Assembly: GCF_000384375.1 (NCBI RefSeq)
Contig: NZ_ARVX01000001.1
Span: 1,674,001 to 1,738,000 of the forward strand
Origin: Methylotenera versatilis 79
Lineage (GTDB): Bacteria; Pseudomonadota; Gammaproteobacteria; Burkholderiales; Methylophilaceae
Direction: 5' to 3'
DNA length: 64,000 nt
Shown one piece after another: positions 1 through 11,930 of this stretch (position 1 is the first letter of the stretch; the number at the start of each line of letters is the position of its first letter). Below the pieces are notes generated by a model, which was not told the origin of the DNA, ran no database searches, and saw nothing but the letters and a program-made list of their open reading frames with translations. The translations under genes and the position numbers were made by a program.

Positions 1-369
1 CCAGGCAATCAAGAATGGGTGAAAGATGCGCCATTATTATTGCTGGTTTGTGCGGATACTCTGTTTGGGCATAATCAAAAACCGAATCGCTTTGCACAAT
101 ATGATAGTGGTGCAGCGGCTGAAAATTTATGCTTACAAGCACAAGATTTAGGACTAATGGCGCACCAAATGGGCGGTTTTAATGCGGATGCTGCGCGCAG
201 TGCATTTGATATTCCAGAACAATTTACGTTAATGGCAATGGTTGCGGTTGGTTATGCCGCGGATATTAAAACCGTGATTGGCGAAGCATTAACGCGCGAA
301 ATCGCAGAGCGTAAACGCAAGCCATTGGCGGAATTGTTTTTTGATTCTGCTTGGAATAAATCGATTTAG
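1..369 (+). CDS. Nitroreductase family protein, C-terminal fragment (5' end outside window)
   Basis: The reading frame is open from base 1 and stops at TAG (367-369), so only about 122 C-terminal residues are visible. The segment with AAAENLCLQAQDLGLMAHQMGG followed by a -MVAVGYAAD- strand is typical of the C-terminal half of FMN-dependent nitroreductases, where the helix after the AAAENL motif packs against the flavin and the VGY strand completes the dimer. Family enzymes reduce nitro groups or quinones with NAD(P)H in the cytoplasm. The internal ATG at 19 is not the true start because the frame continues upstream. The substrate cannot be told from the fragment. Confidence 0.75.
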   Translation, partial: PGNQEWVKDAPLLLLVCADTLFGHNQKPNRFAQYDSGAAAENLCLQAQDLGLMAHQMGGFNADAARSAFDIPEQFTLMAMVAVGYAADIKTVIGEALTREIAERKRKPLAELFFDSAWNKSI

Positions 370-486
370 TTTAAGTGTTTTAATTTAAGTTTTTAAGCCG
401 CTTTTACATGTAGCTTAACTTAACGTAGATGGTCTGCTAAACTGCTGGTTTATTCGACAGCAGTTTATAAAATTTAAGGCAAAATG

Positions 487-879
487 ATGGCAGTAGTCAA
501 ATTAACTAAAGCAAACTTTAAACAAACGATTGAAAGCAATCCATTCGTGATTGTGGATTTTTGGGCGCCTTGGTGTGAACCATGTGTGGCTTTTACGCCA
601 ACGTTTGAAGCGGCTGCAGCAAAAAATGCCGACATTGTCTTTGGCTTGGTCAACACTGAAACGGATCCTGAAATCGGGGACTATTTTCAAGTCAATCAAA
701 TTCCAGGTATTTTGGTGATTCGTGACCAAGCAGGTATTCATGCGCAAGTCGGTGAAATCGGCGCACCAGCATTTGATGAAATCATCAAATGGGCGCGCGA
801 TTATGATATGTCTACCGTGCATGAATATTACAACAATGAAGCGGCGCAACAAGCGGTTAAAAAGCCAGCAAAGCACTAA
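487..879 (+). CDS. Thioredoxin-like protein with a WCEPC active site
   Basis: A protein of 130 residues with a thioredoxin fold: the DFWAPWCEPC segment near residues 25-34 holds the redox CXXC, and the cis-proline loop NQIPGILVI is near residue 77. Thioredoxins reduce protein disulfides in the cytoplasm; no signal peptide is seen. The usual Gly-Pro dipeptide between the cysteines is Glu-Pro, which in this family changes redox potential or partner choice. The tail of about 25 residues after the fold is Lys/Ala rich. AAGG at 476-479 lies 7 nt from the ATG at 487 and only 4 nt from the ATG at 484, so 487 is preferred. A strong terminator follows. Confidence 0.8.
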   Translation: MAVVKLTKANFKQTIESNPFVIVDFWAPWCEPCVAFTPTFEAAAAKNADIVFGLVNTETDPEIGDYFQVNQIPGILVIRDQAGIHAQVGEIGAPAFDEIIKWARDYDMSTVHEYYNNEAAQQAVKKPAKH

Positions 880-929
880 TGCTAAAATTTAGTTAAGCCT
901 CATTAGTGGAGTGAGCTAACAGAAATTAA

Positions 930-968
930 CTAACAAAAAAGCCGACTAGTTGTCGGCTTTTTTGTTAG
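930..968. terminator. Bidirectional Rho-independent terminator
   Basis: A nearly perfect hairpin: GCCGAC and GTCGGC around the loop TAGTT, extended by an A-run on the left and a T-run on the right (CTAACAAAAAA / TTTTTTGTTAG). It can end transcription from both the thioredoxin-like gene and the convergent minus-strand operon. Confidence 0.9.
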
Positions 969-1044
969 TTTAAGTTTAAATGTTAACGTAGAAATTGCAT
1001 TAAAAAAGTGTTAACTTATAGATAAAGCTTCACCAATCCTGCGA

Positions 1045-1410
1045 TTAAAAACTACCTGTTGTGGCTAATCGAAAGATATAAAAAGCACCCATTGCCATCA
1101 TGATATACATGGGCAAATCGCCGCTCTTTTTCTTTTCGCTTTTCGCGGCAGATGACATCCAACGGTTCAATAACCACAATACAAAAATAATCACCGGAAT
1201 AAACATCATGTGCGTGGTGGAATCGAAGAGCCAACTGAACGCTGTTTTTAACCAGCCGCCATCTTTAAAAAACTCCATTGCAATGCCGATTAATCCGATA
1301 ATAACTAAAAGGATGCCGCCCAAAGACATGAGCGTCTTAAGTAAGGTATCGGCTTTAATGTCCGCATTTTTGCTATATTTATTGGGATCTTTTTTCTGCG
1401 GTGCGGCCAC
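1045..1410 (-). CDS. Small membrane protein of unknown function
   Basis: A protein of 121 residues with a charged N-terminus rich in Lys and Asp, followed by three hydrophobic segments (about residues 27-47, 66-84 and 99-115) joined by short polar loops including a KSEKKK stretch. This indicates a small inner-membrane protein. I do not recognise a named family. It is the last gene before the terminator at 930-968 and is separated from nlpD upstream by about 90 bp, so it may be its own unit. Low-complexity Lys clusters suggest cytoplasmic loops. Confidence 0.6.
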   Translation of the reverse strand: MAAPQKKDPNKYSKNADIKADTLLKTLMSLGGILLVIIGLIGIAMEFFKDGGWLKTAFSWLFDSTTHMMFIPVIIFVLWLLNRWMSSAAKSEKKKSGDLPMYIMMAMGAFYIFRLATTGSF

Positions 1411-1497
1411 GATAATCTCCTAAAACGGACGAGTATGATTGTAAGTGCGATTGAAAAGTTGGCTAATTTTTGTGGTTAATTTTGTTTAAATATCAGG

Positions 1498-2574
1498 CTA
1501 ATTCTGGTTTAAATATTTGGCAGGATCAACTGATTTACCCAAACGCCGGATTTCAAAATGTAATTTTACTGAATTAGAATCGGTATTACCCATCTCGGCA
1601 ATTTTTTGTCCTACACCGACCACTTGACCTTCTTTGACGATTATTTTGCTGTTGTGCGCATAGACCGATAAATAGGTTTTATTGTGTTTAATAATCACTA
1701 ATTTACCATAGCCGCGTAAATCTGAGCCGCTGTAAATCACTTTGCCGCTACTGGCTGCATTAATGGCTTGCCCAGTGCTGCCAGCAATATCAATCCCTTT
1801 ATTCGTGGCTTCATTAAAACTCGCCACCACTTTACCTTGTGTTGGCCAGCTCCATTTAATGGCTTCATCATCAGGCGGCTGAGTTTGGCTTGATTTGGGA
1901 TCAGCAGTTTTGTTTTCAGCGGGCTTAATTTCGCCAGCTTTAACATCGTTAACTTTGGTTTCAACCGTAGTTCCAACGGTTTTGCCCACAGCTACTTTGG
2001 TTTCGGTTGTTTTAACTGGCGTGGTTCTGTTAAAAGCTTCTAAGCTATAAGGTTCGCGCATGGCTTTTGGCTCATTTAATAATCCAGATGCAGCCGATTG
2101 CGCTGGCTTAGTTTCAGTAGTCGGCGAGGCTTTGGTTTCTGACACAGTTGTTTCAATTGCCGTAGAGTCAGTTTTAATCGGCGTAATAACGACGCCATCT
2201 TCTGTTGTCACTTGTGCTGATGCGTTGCTGTTCGCGGCATCAGACTTTGCTTCTACGATAGGCAAATTTAGTTTTTGACCAATTTCAATCGTGTAGGGCG
2301 GAGTTATGTTGTTGGCGGCGGCAATTTCTTTGTATTCAAGCCCATATTCCAAACCAATACTAAATAAAGTATCACCTTTTTTAACAGTGTGACTATTCGG
2401 TCGCCCATCATTTCTAGTTGTGCTATTGCTAACTTGATTTGGTTTAGCGCCACCTTTAGTAACTGTCGCTGGTTTAGACGATTGCGGTAAGCGATCAACA
2501 ACGGGGGCGGGTGGATTGCTTTCACAAGCAGTTAAAAAAAGTGCAAATAATGTGATTAATACGAGTTGAAACAT
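1498..2574 (-). CDS. nlpD: NlpD-like LysM/M23 lipoprotein, probable amidase activator
   Basis: A protein of 358 residues with a lipoprotein signal ending in the lipobox LTAC (Cys17). One LysM domain (about residues 62-105) binds peptidoglycan. A long Thr/Lys/Ala-rich linker follows, then a LytM/M23 domain (about residues 250-355). The metal ligands expected in active M23 peptidases are replaced (NKGIDIAG in place of HxGxD, and LHFEI in place of HxH). This matches NlpD/EnvC-type proteins, which are not hydrolases but switch on periplasmic N-acetylmuramoyl-L-alanine amidases at division. The ATG overlaps the pcm stop by one base (TAATG), the usual surE-pcm-nlpD coupling. Confidence 0.88.
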   Translation of the reverse strand: MFQLVLITLFALFLTACESNPPAPVVDRLPQSSKPATVTKGGAKPNQVSNSTTRNDGRPNSHTVKKGDTLFSIGLEYGLEYKEIAAANNITPPYTIEIGQKLNLPIVEAKSDAANSNASAQVTTEDGVVITPIKTDSTAIETTVSETKASPTTETKPAQSAASGLLNEPKAMREPYSLEAFNRTTPVKTTETKVAVGKTVGTTVETKVNDVKAGEIKPAENKTADPKSSQTQPPDDEAIKWSWPTQGKVVASFNEATNKGIDIAGSTGQAINAASSGKVIYSGSDLRGYGKLVIIKHNKTYLSVYAHNSKIIVKEGQVVGVGQKIAEMGNTDSNSVKLHFEIRRLGKSVDPAKYLNQN

Positions 2575-3242
2575 TAACTAATCCCGCCTAACAAAGGTAC
2601 AAATTTCACTGCTTCCAGCTTGGTTTGTACGTATTCTTTGGCTTTTCGTTCAATTAATACTAAAGTTTGTGTCGATGTACCGATTGGAATAATCATACGT
2701 CCGCCAATAGCTAATTGCGCCAATAACTCTTGCGGCACGTGGCTGGCAGCGGCGGTGACGATAATGCCATCAAACGGTGCAAATGACTCTAATCCAACGC
2801 TGCCATCTGCATGGTCCAGCTTCACATTGTTGCATTTAAGCGTGCGCAAATGGCTTCTGGCTTTCATCACCAATGGGCGAATACGCTCTACCGATAATAC
2901 TTCTTTGCATACTTTTGATAACACCGCTGTTTGATAACCGCAGCCTGTGCCAATCTCTAATACTTTATTTAACTGAGCGCCGTTGCGCAAAATCTCTGTC
3001 ATACGAGCGACAATATACGGTTGCGAAATCGTTTGTCCAAAACCGATTGGCAACGAAACATCTTCATATGCACGAATACTTAAAGCTTCATCGACAAAAA
3101 TATGCCGTGGAATCTCACCGATTGCAGATAGCACGACTTCATCTTGAATGCCTTGCTCGCGCAAACGCACTAACATACGATCGCGCGTGCGCAGTGAGGT
3201 CATGCCGATGCCAGTTTTTGTAGTAGATTTTAATAAAGCCAT
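2574..3242 (-). CDS. pcm: Protein-L-isoaspartate O-methyltransferase
   Basis: A protein of 222 residues with the class I methyltransferase glycine motif [15 protein letters not shown] (about residues 89-103) that binds S-adenosylmethionine, and the PCMT substrate-side segment with [13 protein letters not shown]. The family methylates isoaspartyl residues in aged proteins, starting their repair in the cytoplasm. Length and gene order (directly after surE, overlapping nlpD) are those of the classic stationary-phase survival cluster. An alternative start a few codons inside is possible because the N-terminus is Lys/Thr rich and weakly conserved. Confidence 0.93.
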   Translation of the reverse strand: MALLKSTTKTGIGMTSLRTRDRMLVRLREQGIQDEVVLSAIGEIPRHIFVDEALSIRAYEDVSLPIGFGQTISQPYIVARMTEILRNGAQLNKVLEIGTGCGYQTAVLSKVCKEVLSVERIRPLVMKARSHLRTLKCNNVKLDHADGSVGLESFAPFDGIIVTAAASHVPQELLAQLAIGGRMIIPIGTSTQTLVLIERKAKEYVQTKLEAVKFVPLLGGIS

Positions 3243-3247
3243 ATCTG

Positions 3248-3991
3248 TTATTTATTCAGCCAGGTTTGTAGTTCTGCCAGCTGTGAATGTTTGGTTAAAT
3301 CCACTTGAATCGGCGAAATCGACACTTGATTATTAGCGACTGCATAAAAATCTGTTCCTTCGCCGCCGTCATTTGGTGTGCCAGCAGCACCAACCCAATA
3401 CACGGTTTCATTTCTAGGTGTTTTAAGCTGAATCACTGGTTCGGCCTTATGGCGTTTGCCTAAGCGTGTCACCGTTCTGCCAGCTAATTCTTCATAAGGA
3501 ACATCCGGCACGTTCACATTGAGCAAAGTAGCTGACGTAAAACCATGTTTGATATGCTGTTGAATCAACTCTACTGCTACCCGCGCAGCAGTTTCAAAAT
3601 GTGTAGGGTTGTGTTGCGACATGGAAATAGCGATAGAAGGAATGCCGAGCAAAAAACCTTCTGTTGCGGCAGCAACCGTGCCAGAATAAATAGTGTCATC
3701 ACCCATGTTCGCGCCATCATTAATGCCCGAGATTACCATATCTGGCATCGTGTCCATTAAACCAGTCAGCGCGATATGTACGCAATCTGTCGGCGTGCCG
3801 TTGACGTAAAAAAAGCCATTTGCCGCCTTTTTAACGCTAAGTGGTCTATCTAAAGTGAGCGAATTACTTGCGCCACTGCGATTACGCTCAGGCGCAACAA
3901 CGGTAATATCCGCAAATTTTGCGAGATGACCGGCTAGAATGTTTAGGCCTGGCGCAAAATAGCCATCGTCATTTGATATGAGTATTTTCAT
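3248..3991 (-). CDS. surE: 5'/3'-nucleotidase SurE
   Basis: A protein of 247 residues starting with [13 protein letters not shown]; the Asp-Asp pair binds the catalytic metal. [15 protein letters not shown] (about residues 40-54) is the second SurE signature, followed by the [13 protein letters not shown] segment. SurE removes phosphate from nucleoside monophosphates and short polyphosphate in the cytoplasm and is linked to stationary-phase survival. Only 5 bp separate it from pcm, so surE-pcm-nlpD form an operon read on the minus strand. Confidence 0.95.
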   Translation of the reverse strand: MKILISNDDGYFAPGLNILAGHLAKFADITVVAPERNRSGASNSLTLDRPLSVKKAANGFFYVNGTPTDCVHIALTGLMDTMPDMVISGINDGANMGDDTIYSGTVAAATEGFLLGIPSIAISMSQHNPTHFETAARVAVELIQQHIKHGFTSATLLNVNVPDVPYEELAGRTVTRLGKRHKAEPVIQLKTPRNETVYWVGAAGTPNDGGEGTDFYAVANNQVSISPIQVDLTKHSQLAELQTWLNK

Positions 3992-4130
3992 TCGTGGCTG
4001 ACAGTGTGATTAATAGTGCGTATTTTCATCGGTGGTTAAAAGCCTGCTTTTGTGTGCTTAACTTTATAAAGCGGCACAATTTATTGCGCTATTTTTAGTG
4101 TTAAGTATAGCTTAAGGCTTTAATTATAAA

Positions 4131-4487
4131 TTACGCAGGCGCTTTTAATGCACTGTTTCGCGTGAGTTTTGCATAAAATATTGCGCACAGAAAAAATATC
4201 AGCGATAACAGCACTTCAATCAGCGCTAATTGGCTAGAAACACCACTGTCAGACCATGCCCGTACTGCGCCCTCAGTAAAATACAGCAAAATCAGCATGC
4301 CAGCCCATTGGTAAGTGTAGCGGCGACCTTTTAATATGCCAAAAAGTGGTAATAATAAAGGCAAGGCTTTTAACATCAGCAAAGAGCCACCCGGTTTCAA
4401 TGGCGCAAGTACGCTTTCCCATGCCAAACACAAAAAAATCAAAGCAATCAGGCTAATGCCAGCGCCAATTCTTAATGTTGAAAGCAT
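4131..4487 (-). CDS. DUF2069 family small membrane protein
   Basis: A protein of 118 residues with four hydrophobic segments and the pattern GILKGRRYTYQWAGMLILLYFTEG, typical of DUF2069 inner-membrane proteins. The function of the family is unknown; it is often next to wrbA in Betaproteobacteria. The ATG follows the wrbA-like stop by a single base (taa-t-ATG), so the two are translationally coupled. No terminator is seen after it, only an AT-rich stretch of about 140 bp before surE. Confidence 0.8.
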   Translation of the reverse strand: MLSTLRIGAGISLIALIFLCLAWESVLAPLKPGGSLLMLKALPLLLPLFGILKGRRYTYQWAGMLILLYFTEGAVRAWSDSGVSSQLALIEVLLSLIFFLCAIFYAKLTRNSALKAPA

Positions 4488-4488
4488 A

Positions 4489-5807
<1,319 letters not shown>

Positions 5808-5808
5808 T

Positions 5809-7203
<1,395 letters not shown>

Positions 7204-7205
7204 TC

Positions 7206-7228
7206 AAACGGCGGTTCAATAAACCGCT
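7206..7228 (-). terminator. Possible weak hairpin after prpD
   Basis: GGCGGTT and AACCGCT flank a short loop between prpD and purB. The T-run on the minus-strand side is poor, so it may be a weak terminator or only a fold in the purB leader. Confidence 0.3.
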
Positions 7229-7293
7229 ATTTTACCCTAATTTTGCCCTAGTTAATTTTGGGAGCTGCTGAGCCGCTTACTTTTAGAATCTAT

Positions 7294-8754
7294 TTAAACA
7301 ACCAACATATCTACAAAAGCATTGACTGAAGTTGCTTCTAATTTAGCTTGGTCTAAACAAAGCGCAAGAATATCCGCCTGTTTTTTAACATTAAATCGGC
7401 GTGCTAAATTCACTTGAAATTTCTTCACTAACTCTGGAATTCCTTCACTACGGCGGCGGCGATGGCCGATTGGGTATTCCACCGCGATGTTGTCAGATTG
7501 CGTCCCATCTTTAAAAAACACTTGAAGCGCGTTAGCGATTGAGCGTTTTTCTGGATCATGATAATCCTTTGTGTATTCTGATTTTTCTACGCAAACCATT
7601 TTGCTGCGAATCGCATCAATGCGTGGGTCAGCTGCGGCGGTATCTTCATAATCTTGCGCGGTTAAATTGCCTTTAAGCAGGCCAATAGCAGCCATATATT
7701 GAATGCAATGGTCACGGTCTGCAGGGTTGTCTAGCGGCCCTGTTTTATCAATAATGCGAATCGCTGATTCATGGGTTGTGATGACGATCTTATCGATTTG
7801 CGCGATTTGTTCTAAAGTTTGCAACTCTTTGCCTACTTGCGTATTTAATTGAATCGCGCATTCCACTGCTGTTTGTGCATGGAACTCGGCAGGGAAAGAG
7901 ATTTTAAATAGCACTTGTTCCATCACATAAGAGCCATAGTCACGCTGAAATTTAAAGGCATTGCCATTAAAAAGCACATCGTAAAAGCCCCAAGTTTTTG
8001 CAGTTAATGCACTTGGGTAGCCCATTTCGCCTTGCATCGTCATCCACGCCAGTCTCACTGCGCGGCTTGTTGCATCGCCTGCGGCCCATGATTTGCGTGA
8101 GCCAGTATTGGGGCTGTGTCTGTAAGTCCGTAAGCTTTGACCATCCACAAACGCATTAGAAACTGCATTGATAATGTCTTCTTTATTGCCGCCTAGTAAT
8201 TTGGTTACTACCGCAGTTGAGGCGATTTTGACTAAAATTACATGGTCTAAACCGACGCGATTGAAGCTATTTTCAAGTGCTAGAACACCTTGAATTTCAT
8301 GCGCCTTAATCATGGCAGTCAATACGTCTTTAACTGTTAACGGTGCTTTGCCTTCATTGATATTTTTGCGTGAAATATAATCAGCTACGGCTAAAATTCC
8401 GCCCAAGTTGTCAGAAGGATGGCCCCATTCCGCAGCCAGCCACGTATCATTAAAATCTAGCCAGCGAATCATCGCGCCGATATTGAATGCCGCCAAAATT
8501 GGGTCTAATTGATATGATGTGCCTGGTACTTTTGCGCCATTTGGTACCACGGTGCCAGCAATTACTGGACCTAATAATTTAGTACAAGCTGGGTAGTCCA
8601 ATGCTTCAAAGCCGCAGCCTAGCGTATCCATTAAACAATTACGGGCGGTATCAAATGCTTCATCAGATTTAATCTCAAAATCAGCAACATAGTTGGCAAT
8701 ATCTACAATAACTTGGTCAGGGGCAGGGCGAACGTTTGAAATATGGGCAGACAT
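7294..8754 (-). CDS. prpD: 2-methylcitrate dehydratase PrpD
   Basis: A protein of 486 residues of the MmgE/PrpD family, close to the E. coli PrpD length (483). Recognisable stretches are [15 protein letters not shown] near residues 37-51 and [19 protein letters not shown] near residues 98-116. PrpD dehydrates 2-methylcitrate to 2-methyl-cis-aconitate in propionate oxidation and needs no iron-sulfur cluster. It is the last gene of the divergent minus-strand cluster and lies 32 bp after prpC. Because AcnB is encoded nearby at 24953, the hydration step to methylisocitrate can be done by AcnB; no acnD or prpF is present. Confidence 0.95.
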   Translation of the reverse strand: MSAHISNVRPAPDQVIVDIANYVADFEIKSDEAFDTARNCLMDTLGCGFEALDYPACTKLLGPVIAGTVVPNGAKVPGTSYQLDPILAAFNIGAMIRWLDFNDTWLAAEWGHPSDNLGGILAVADYISRKNINEGKAPLTVKDVLTAMIKAHEIQGVLALENSFNRVGLDHVILVKIASTAVVTKLLGGNKEDIINAVSNAFVDGQSLRTYRHSPNTGSRKSWAAGDATSRAVRLAWMTMQGEMGYPSALTAKTWGFYDVLFNGNAFKFQRDYGSYVMEQVLFKISFPAEFHAQTAVECAIQLNTQVGKELQTLEQIAQIDKIVITTHESAIRIIDKTGPLDNPADRDHCIQYMAAIGLLKGNLTAQDYEDTAAADPRIDAIRSKMVCVEKSEYTKDYHDPEKRSIANALQVFFKDGTQSDNIAVEYPIGHRRRRSEGIPELVKKFQVNLARRFNVKKQADILALCLDQAKLEATSVNAFVDMLVV

Positions 8755-8786
8755 TTAGTACTTTCTAAATAAAATAACTTTGCTAA

Positions 8787-9932
8787 TTAACGATTTTTTA
8801 GAGGAACATAAGGCCGATTATCAGGCCCTATATATTCAGCATTAGGTCGAATGATTTTGTTATCAATACGTTGCTCAATCACGTGCGCTACCCAGCCAGT
8901 CGTGCGGGAAATCACAAATATTGGTGTGAACATACCAGTTGGAATGCCCATCATGTGATAGCTGGATGCGCTATACCAATCCAAGTTTGGGAACATTTTC
9001 TTTTCGCGCCACATCACTTCTTCAATGCGTGAAGAAACATCAAATAACGTCATATTGCCGTTATTTTCACATAACTTGCGGCTAACTTCTTTGATTGATT
9101 CATTTCTTGGGTCGGCGATTGTGTAAACCGGATGCCCAAAACCAATGATGATTTCTTTACGCGCCATGCGTGCCAAAATATCGGCTTCGGCTTCATCGGC
9201 ATTTTTATAACGCTCAATGATTTCCATTGCGGCCTCATTGGCGCCGCCATGTTTAGCACCGCGCAACGCGCCGATTGCGCCGGTGACACAGCTATACATA
9301 TCAGATAGCGTGCCGGCAATAACGCGGGCTGTGAAAGTGGAGGCGTTAAATTCATGTTCTGCGTAAAGCACCAGAGACGTATTCATGGCGTCGATGTGCA
9401 ATTGGTCAGGCGCTTTACCATGCAGCACATGTAAAAAGTGCGCAGCAATACTATCATCATCTGTATTCACATCAACGCGTTTGCCGTTGTGGCTAAAGTG
9501 ATACCAATACAGCAGAATTGAACCAAAGCAGGCAATCAGTCTGTCGCCTAAATCTTGCGCAGCTTGCGTGTTTCGATCAGCCGCCTCTGGCTCTAGCGTG
9601 CCTAGCATCGCGCAAGCCGTGCGCATCACATCCATCGGGTGTGCATGTTGTGGAATTTGCTCAAGCACCGTTTTAAGTGCTGCTGGCAATGTGCGTAATT
9701 TTTTTAGTTTTGCATGATAAGCAGTAAGTTGCGTTTGATTCGGCAGTTCGCCGTGTATTAATAAGTAGGCGACTTCTTCAAACGTTGCTTGTTTGGCTAG
9801 CTCGATAATATCGTAACCGCGATAGTGTAAATCGTTGCCAGTATGGCCGACGGTACAGATTGCTGTACTGCCAGCATTCACGCCTGCAAGCGCTACACCT
9901 TTTTTCTTTTTAGGTTCGGTTACTGTTTCCAT
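8787..9932 (-). CDS. prpC: 2-methylcitrate synthase
   Basis: A protein of 381 residues of the citrate synthase family in the short (about 380) form typical of Prp[17 protein letters not shown] near residues 228-243 and [16 protein letters not shown] near residues 263-278 carry two of the three catalytic residues (His), and the aspartate of MTLFDVSSR near residue 301 fits the third. N-terminal [18 protein letters not shown] is PrpC-like. It condenses propionyl-CoA with oxaloacetate; such enzymes also have some citrate synthase activity. It lies between prpB and prpD in one transcription unit. Confidence 0.95.
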   Translation of the reverse strand: METVTEPKKKKGVALAGVNAGSTAICTVGHTGNDLHYRGYDIIELAKQATFEEVAYLLIHGELPNQTQLTAYHAKLKKLRTLPAALKTVLEQIPQHAHPMDVMRTACAMLGTLEPEAADRNTQAAQDLGDRLIACFGSILLYWYHFSHNGKRVDVNTDDDSIAAHFLHVLHGKAPDQLHIDAMNTSLVLYAEHEFNASTFTARVIAGTLSDMYSCVTGAIGALRGAKHGGANEAAMEIIERYKNADEAEADILARMARKEIIIGFGHPVYTIADPRNESIKEVSRKLCENNGNMTLFDVSSRIEEVMWREKKMFPNLDWYSASSYHMMGIPTGMFTPIFVISRTTGWVAHVIEQRIDNKIIRPNAEYIGPDNRPYVPLKNR

Positions 9933-9989
9933 GCATCAATCTCCCCAATTTTTACCTATGCCAATTTTTTTGTTTACTTTTGGTGTGGA

Positions 9990-10874
9990 TTATTTTTCTT
10001 GTTTAAATAATGCGTCTAATTTTTGTTCAAACGCGTGATAGCCCAAGTGTTCATATAAATCTGCGCGCGTTTGCATTAAGTTGACCACATTTGCCTGCGT
10101 CCCATCATTTTTTACCGCTTGATACACGTTAAGTGCCGCTTGATTCATGGCGCGGAAAGCGGAAAGCGGATATAAAACCATGCTCACATCTGCTGACCGT
10201 AATTCATCCACAGTGAATAATGGCGTGCTGCCAAATTCAGTAATATTGGCTAATACGGGCACATTTACGGCCGCCGCGAACTGTTTATACATACTTAATT
10301 CCGTAATCGCTTCAGGAAAGATCATGTCTGCGCCTGCTTCAACACATGCGCTGGCGCGGTCGATGGCAGATTGCAAACCTTCAACCGCCAGTGCATCGGT
10401 GCGCGCCATAATAACAAAGTCATCATAGGGTTTTGCATCAACGGCGGCTTTTATGCGGTCAACCATTTCATCCAAGCTGACAATGGCTTTATTGGGGCGA
10501 TGGCCGCAACGTTTAGCCGAAACCTGATCCTCAATATGCACTGCCGCTGCACCTGCTTTTGCGATTGATTTCACAGAACGTGCAATATTAAAAGCGCCGC
10601 CCCAGCCAGTATCGATATCCACCAGTAATGGCGTATCTACAGCATCGGTAATACGGCGCACATCAATTAATACATCTTCTAAAGTAGAAATGCCTAAATC
10701 TGGCAAACCCAATGAGCCAGCGGCAACACCGCCACCCGATAAATAAATGGCTTTAAAGCCGCTTTGAGTAGCGAGCATGGCGTGATAGGCGCTGATTGCG
10801 CCAATAATTTGTAATGGTTTTTCGGCTTTTAATGCAGCACGAAAACGCGCACCTGCAGTGGTTGGTTGAGTCAT
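9990..10874 (-). CDS. prpB: 2-methylisocitrate lyase
   Basis: A protein of 294 residues of the isocitrate lyase/PEP mutase superfamily. The signature KRCGH with the catalytic cysteine is near residues 121-125, and DIDTGWGG near residue 86 binds Mg2+. It cleaves 2-methylisocitrate to pyruvate and succinate, the last step of the methylcitrate cycle. Length matches E. coli PrpB (296). Gene order prpB-prpC-prpD follows the common one, but no sigma-54 activator prpR or propionyl-CoA synthetase prpE is adjacent. Confidence 0.95.
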   Translation of the reverse strand: MTQPTTAGARFRAALKAEKPLQIIGAISAYHAMLATQSGFKAIYLSGGGVAAGSLGLPDLGISTLEDVLIDVRRITDAVDTPLLVDIDTGWGGAFNIARSVKSIAKAGAAAVHIEDQVSAKRCGHRPNKAIVSLDEMVDRIKAAVDAKPYDDFVIMARTDALAVEGLQSAIDRASACVEAGADMIFPEAITELSMYKQFAAAVNVPVLANITEFGSTPLFTVDELRSADVSMVLYPLSAFRAMNQAALNVYQAVKNDGTQANVVNLMQTRADLYEHLGYHAFEQKLDALFKQEK

Positions 10875-10939
10875 TTTTTACTCTAATTTATGGGTTAACT
10901 ATTTAACTTGTTAGCTAATTTTTTGATTAAATTAGCAGC

Positions 10940-11929
10940 TTAACTAAAAAAAGCTTGATTCGATTCATCTGAAATCGCCACGCCGGTCAATTTGGCCTTT
11001 TGCAACACTTCCCAGAAATAACGATAAGTCGCTCTGTCATGCAACTCGCCCGCATATTGAATCGGCCCCCAATTGGCGGCTTGCGCAGTCAGCAGAATAT
11101 TGGCCGCATCCGACACCTCATCAAAGTTGGGTTTCATTGCATCTACAATCGCTTCAATTTGCGTGGGATAAATACTCCACATGCGCATAAATCCAAACTC
11201 ATTACGGGCACGACTGGCATCAGAATAAGTGGTTTCTACATTTTTTAAATCCAGCGTCACGTTATGTGCCGGCACGATTCCGTTTGCTAAAGCGGCTGAA
11301 ACGACCTCTACTTTTGCGCGCGCTAATAAGCGATGCTCAAATTGCCCCGGGCTACGCATCGCACTGGCTGGAATGGCGCCATGATGCGCGCTGACAAAAT
11401 CCATTAAGCCGAAATCCAGCACTTGAATCCAAGGTAATTTGGCGATTTCATGCACTTGGTTTAACGCGCCATGCGTTTCAATCAGAAGATGTACTGGAAT
11501 CAAACGTTCGATGCCATTAAAAGTAGCCGTTTTTTGAATATATACGATCATTTCATTGGCTTGCGACAAGCTGGTGCACTTCGGAATAGTGATATAACTC
11601 AATAGCTTACCAGCGCCAGCAACCAGAATATCAATATCTAATTTCCAGGCTGGGTGCGTGTAATCATGAATGCGTACACCCGCCATTTTGTGTTTATTCG
11701 CTTCAGAATTCAGCACACGTACAATCATTTCGGCATGTTCGCGCTCTTGTCCGCTAGCCGCGCCATCTTCACAATCGCAAGTAATATCAAATAATGGACC
11801 AATGCTGTCTTGCAGGCCAAGTGCTTTTAAAATAAGTTTTTCGCTACCAGCAAAATGTTCACAAGCAGGAATCAGCGGAAACGATTTTTCACCGCCGAAT
11901 AAAGCTTCATTTGGATGTACTGCTGCCAT
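10940..11929 (-). CDS. HpcH/HpaI-family C-C lyase (CitE-like / malyl-CoA lyase-like)
   Basis: A protein of 329 residues. The acidic loop DITCDCEDGAASG near residues 48-60, a strand ending in LLIETHGAL (Glu ligand near residue 150), and LDFGLMDFVSAHHGAIP (Asp ligand near residue 176) are the Mg2+-binding features of CitE/Mcl-type lyases. These split beta-hydroxyacyl-CoA esters such as malyl-CoA, methylmalyl-CoA or citramalyl-CoA into an acyl-CoA and an oxoacid. It starts 2 bp after the mesaconyl-CoA hydratase-like gene, so the two probably act on the same thioester. Substrate is not certain: glyoxylate plus propionyl- or acetyl-CoA are the leading candidates. Confidence 0.75.
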   Translation of the reverse strand: MAAVHPNEALFGGEKSFPLIPACEHFAGSEKLILKALGLQDSIGPLFDITCDCEDGAASGQEREHAEMIVRVLNSEANKHKMAGVRIHDYTHPAWKLDIDILVAGAGKLLSYITIPKCTSLSQANEMIVYIQKTATFNGIERLIPVHLLIETHGALNQVHEIAKLPWIQVLDFGLMDFVSAHHGAIPASAMRSPGQFEHRLLARAKVEVVSAALANGIVPAHNVTLDLKNVETTYSDASRARNEFGFMRMWSIYPTQIEAIVDAMKPNFDEVSDAANILLTAQAANWGPIQYAGELHDRATYRYFWEVLQKAKLTGVAISDESNQAFFS

Positions 11930-11930
11930 G

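Noticed and set aside
502-876. Minus-strand open frame of 124 residues opposite the thioredoxin-like gene
   Set aside because: Antisense shadow of a gene with clear motifs; no Shine-Dalgarno and no recognisable protein features.
1498-2574. NlpD-like protein as an active M23 endopeptidase
   Set aside because: Metal-binding residues of M23 are missing, as in non-catalytic activators.
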